NCBI GenBank assembly: GCA_034190875.2
Contig: JAXDRA010000261.1
Location: 1-64,000 of the forward strand
DNA: 64,000 bases
Origin: Urechis unicinctus
Taxonomy: Eukaryota; Annelida; Polychaeta; Xenopneusta; Urechidae
Direction of reading: 5' to 3'
Both the position numbers and the translations under genes were made by a program. Shown here in pieces: positions 63,921 through 64,000 of the stretch (positions within the stretch are counted from its first letter, which is position 1; every line of letters starts with the position of its first letter). Under the pieces are notes generated by a model. The model was not told where the DNA came from. It worked only from the letters and a program-made list of their open reading frames with translations, and searched no databases.

Positions 63921-64000
63921 ATGGAACCAAAATAGCCACAATGCTTGTTACAACATGGAAAAAATGATCCAAGAAGCTGTTCTAAGATGGAACAAATGTA

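Larger units (their letters stand above)
1..64000 (+). repeat. Satellite array, 165-bp five-subunit higher-order repeat
   Basis: The window is filled end to end by a roughly 33-bp subunit with the framework GATGGAAC, five variable bases, TAGCCACA, two variable bases, GCTGTTATAA. Five distinguishable versions (A-E) recur in constant order and make a 165-bp unit, which gives about 380 units here. All copies run in the same direction; I saw no inverted block and no foreign insertion apart from seven copies of one short spacer. GC of the consensus unit is 64/165, about 39%. No reading frame stays open beyond 93 codons. The structure is that of eukaryotic satellite DNA. A centromeric or heterochromatic role is an inference from unit length and organisation only. 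The host cannot be named from the sequence. Confidence 0.98.

Noticed and set aside
1-64000. CRISPR array (regular ~33-bp repeats)
   Set aside because: There are no unrelated spacers between repeats. Neighbouring subunits are all homologous to each other, the unit is a pentamer, and there are no cas-like genes.

Overview
The whole 64 kb is one tandem satellite DNA array with no convincing gene. Every part except seven short spacers is built from a roughly 33-bp subunit with the framework GATGGAAC-N5-TAGCCACA-N2-GCTGTTATAA, always in the same orientation. Five diverged versions of this subunit (called A to E here; 33+33+33+34+32 bases in the cleanest copies) follow each other in fixed order. 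They form a 165-bp higher-order repeat (HOR) of about 39% GC, present in roughly 380 copies. The layout is that of a eukaryotic satellite such as centromeric or other heterochromatin. The sequence alone does not let me name a species.

A third tier of organisation lies on top of the HOR. (1) At about 5.2-11.3 kb, a junction block and a co-varying variant HOR (called H-beta) recur every 1.20 kb. (2) At 17.3-23.4 kb, a 3.59-kb unit is tandemly duplicated. Each copy is headed by a non-satellite spacer of about 315 bp with a GT microsatellite and an AT-rich core. (3) At 23.4-37.8 kb there are 14.4 kb of HORs without a spacer. (4) At 37.8-46.5 kb, five more spacers occur at alternating intervals of about 1.78 and 2.60 kb, which is a 4.4-kb compound unit repeated twice. 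(5) From 46.9 kb to the end the array is spacer-free and more homogenised, with A-rich E subunits and three scrambled stretches near 51.0, 55.1 and 63.6 kb.

Spacer intervals differ by close to whole multiples of 165 bp (5, 6 and 11 HORs). That is the pattern expected of in-register unequal exchange. The later spacer copies (42.1, 43.9 and 46.5 kb), and to a lesser degree the first, are patched with short words of satellite sequence while keeping nearly the same length. This is not typical of point mutation, so an assembly or polishing artefact, or computer-generated sequence, should be excluded before it is read as biology.

The short open frames, mostly on the minus strand, are by-products of a repeat whose length is a multiple of three. 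None exceeds 93 codons and I annotate none as a gene. I found no RNA gene, CRISPR array, intact transposon, or protein-coding system of any kind.
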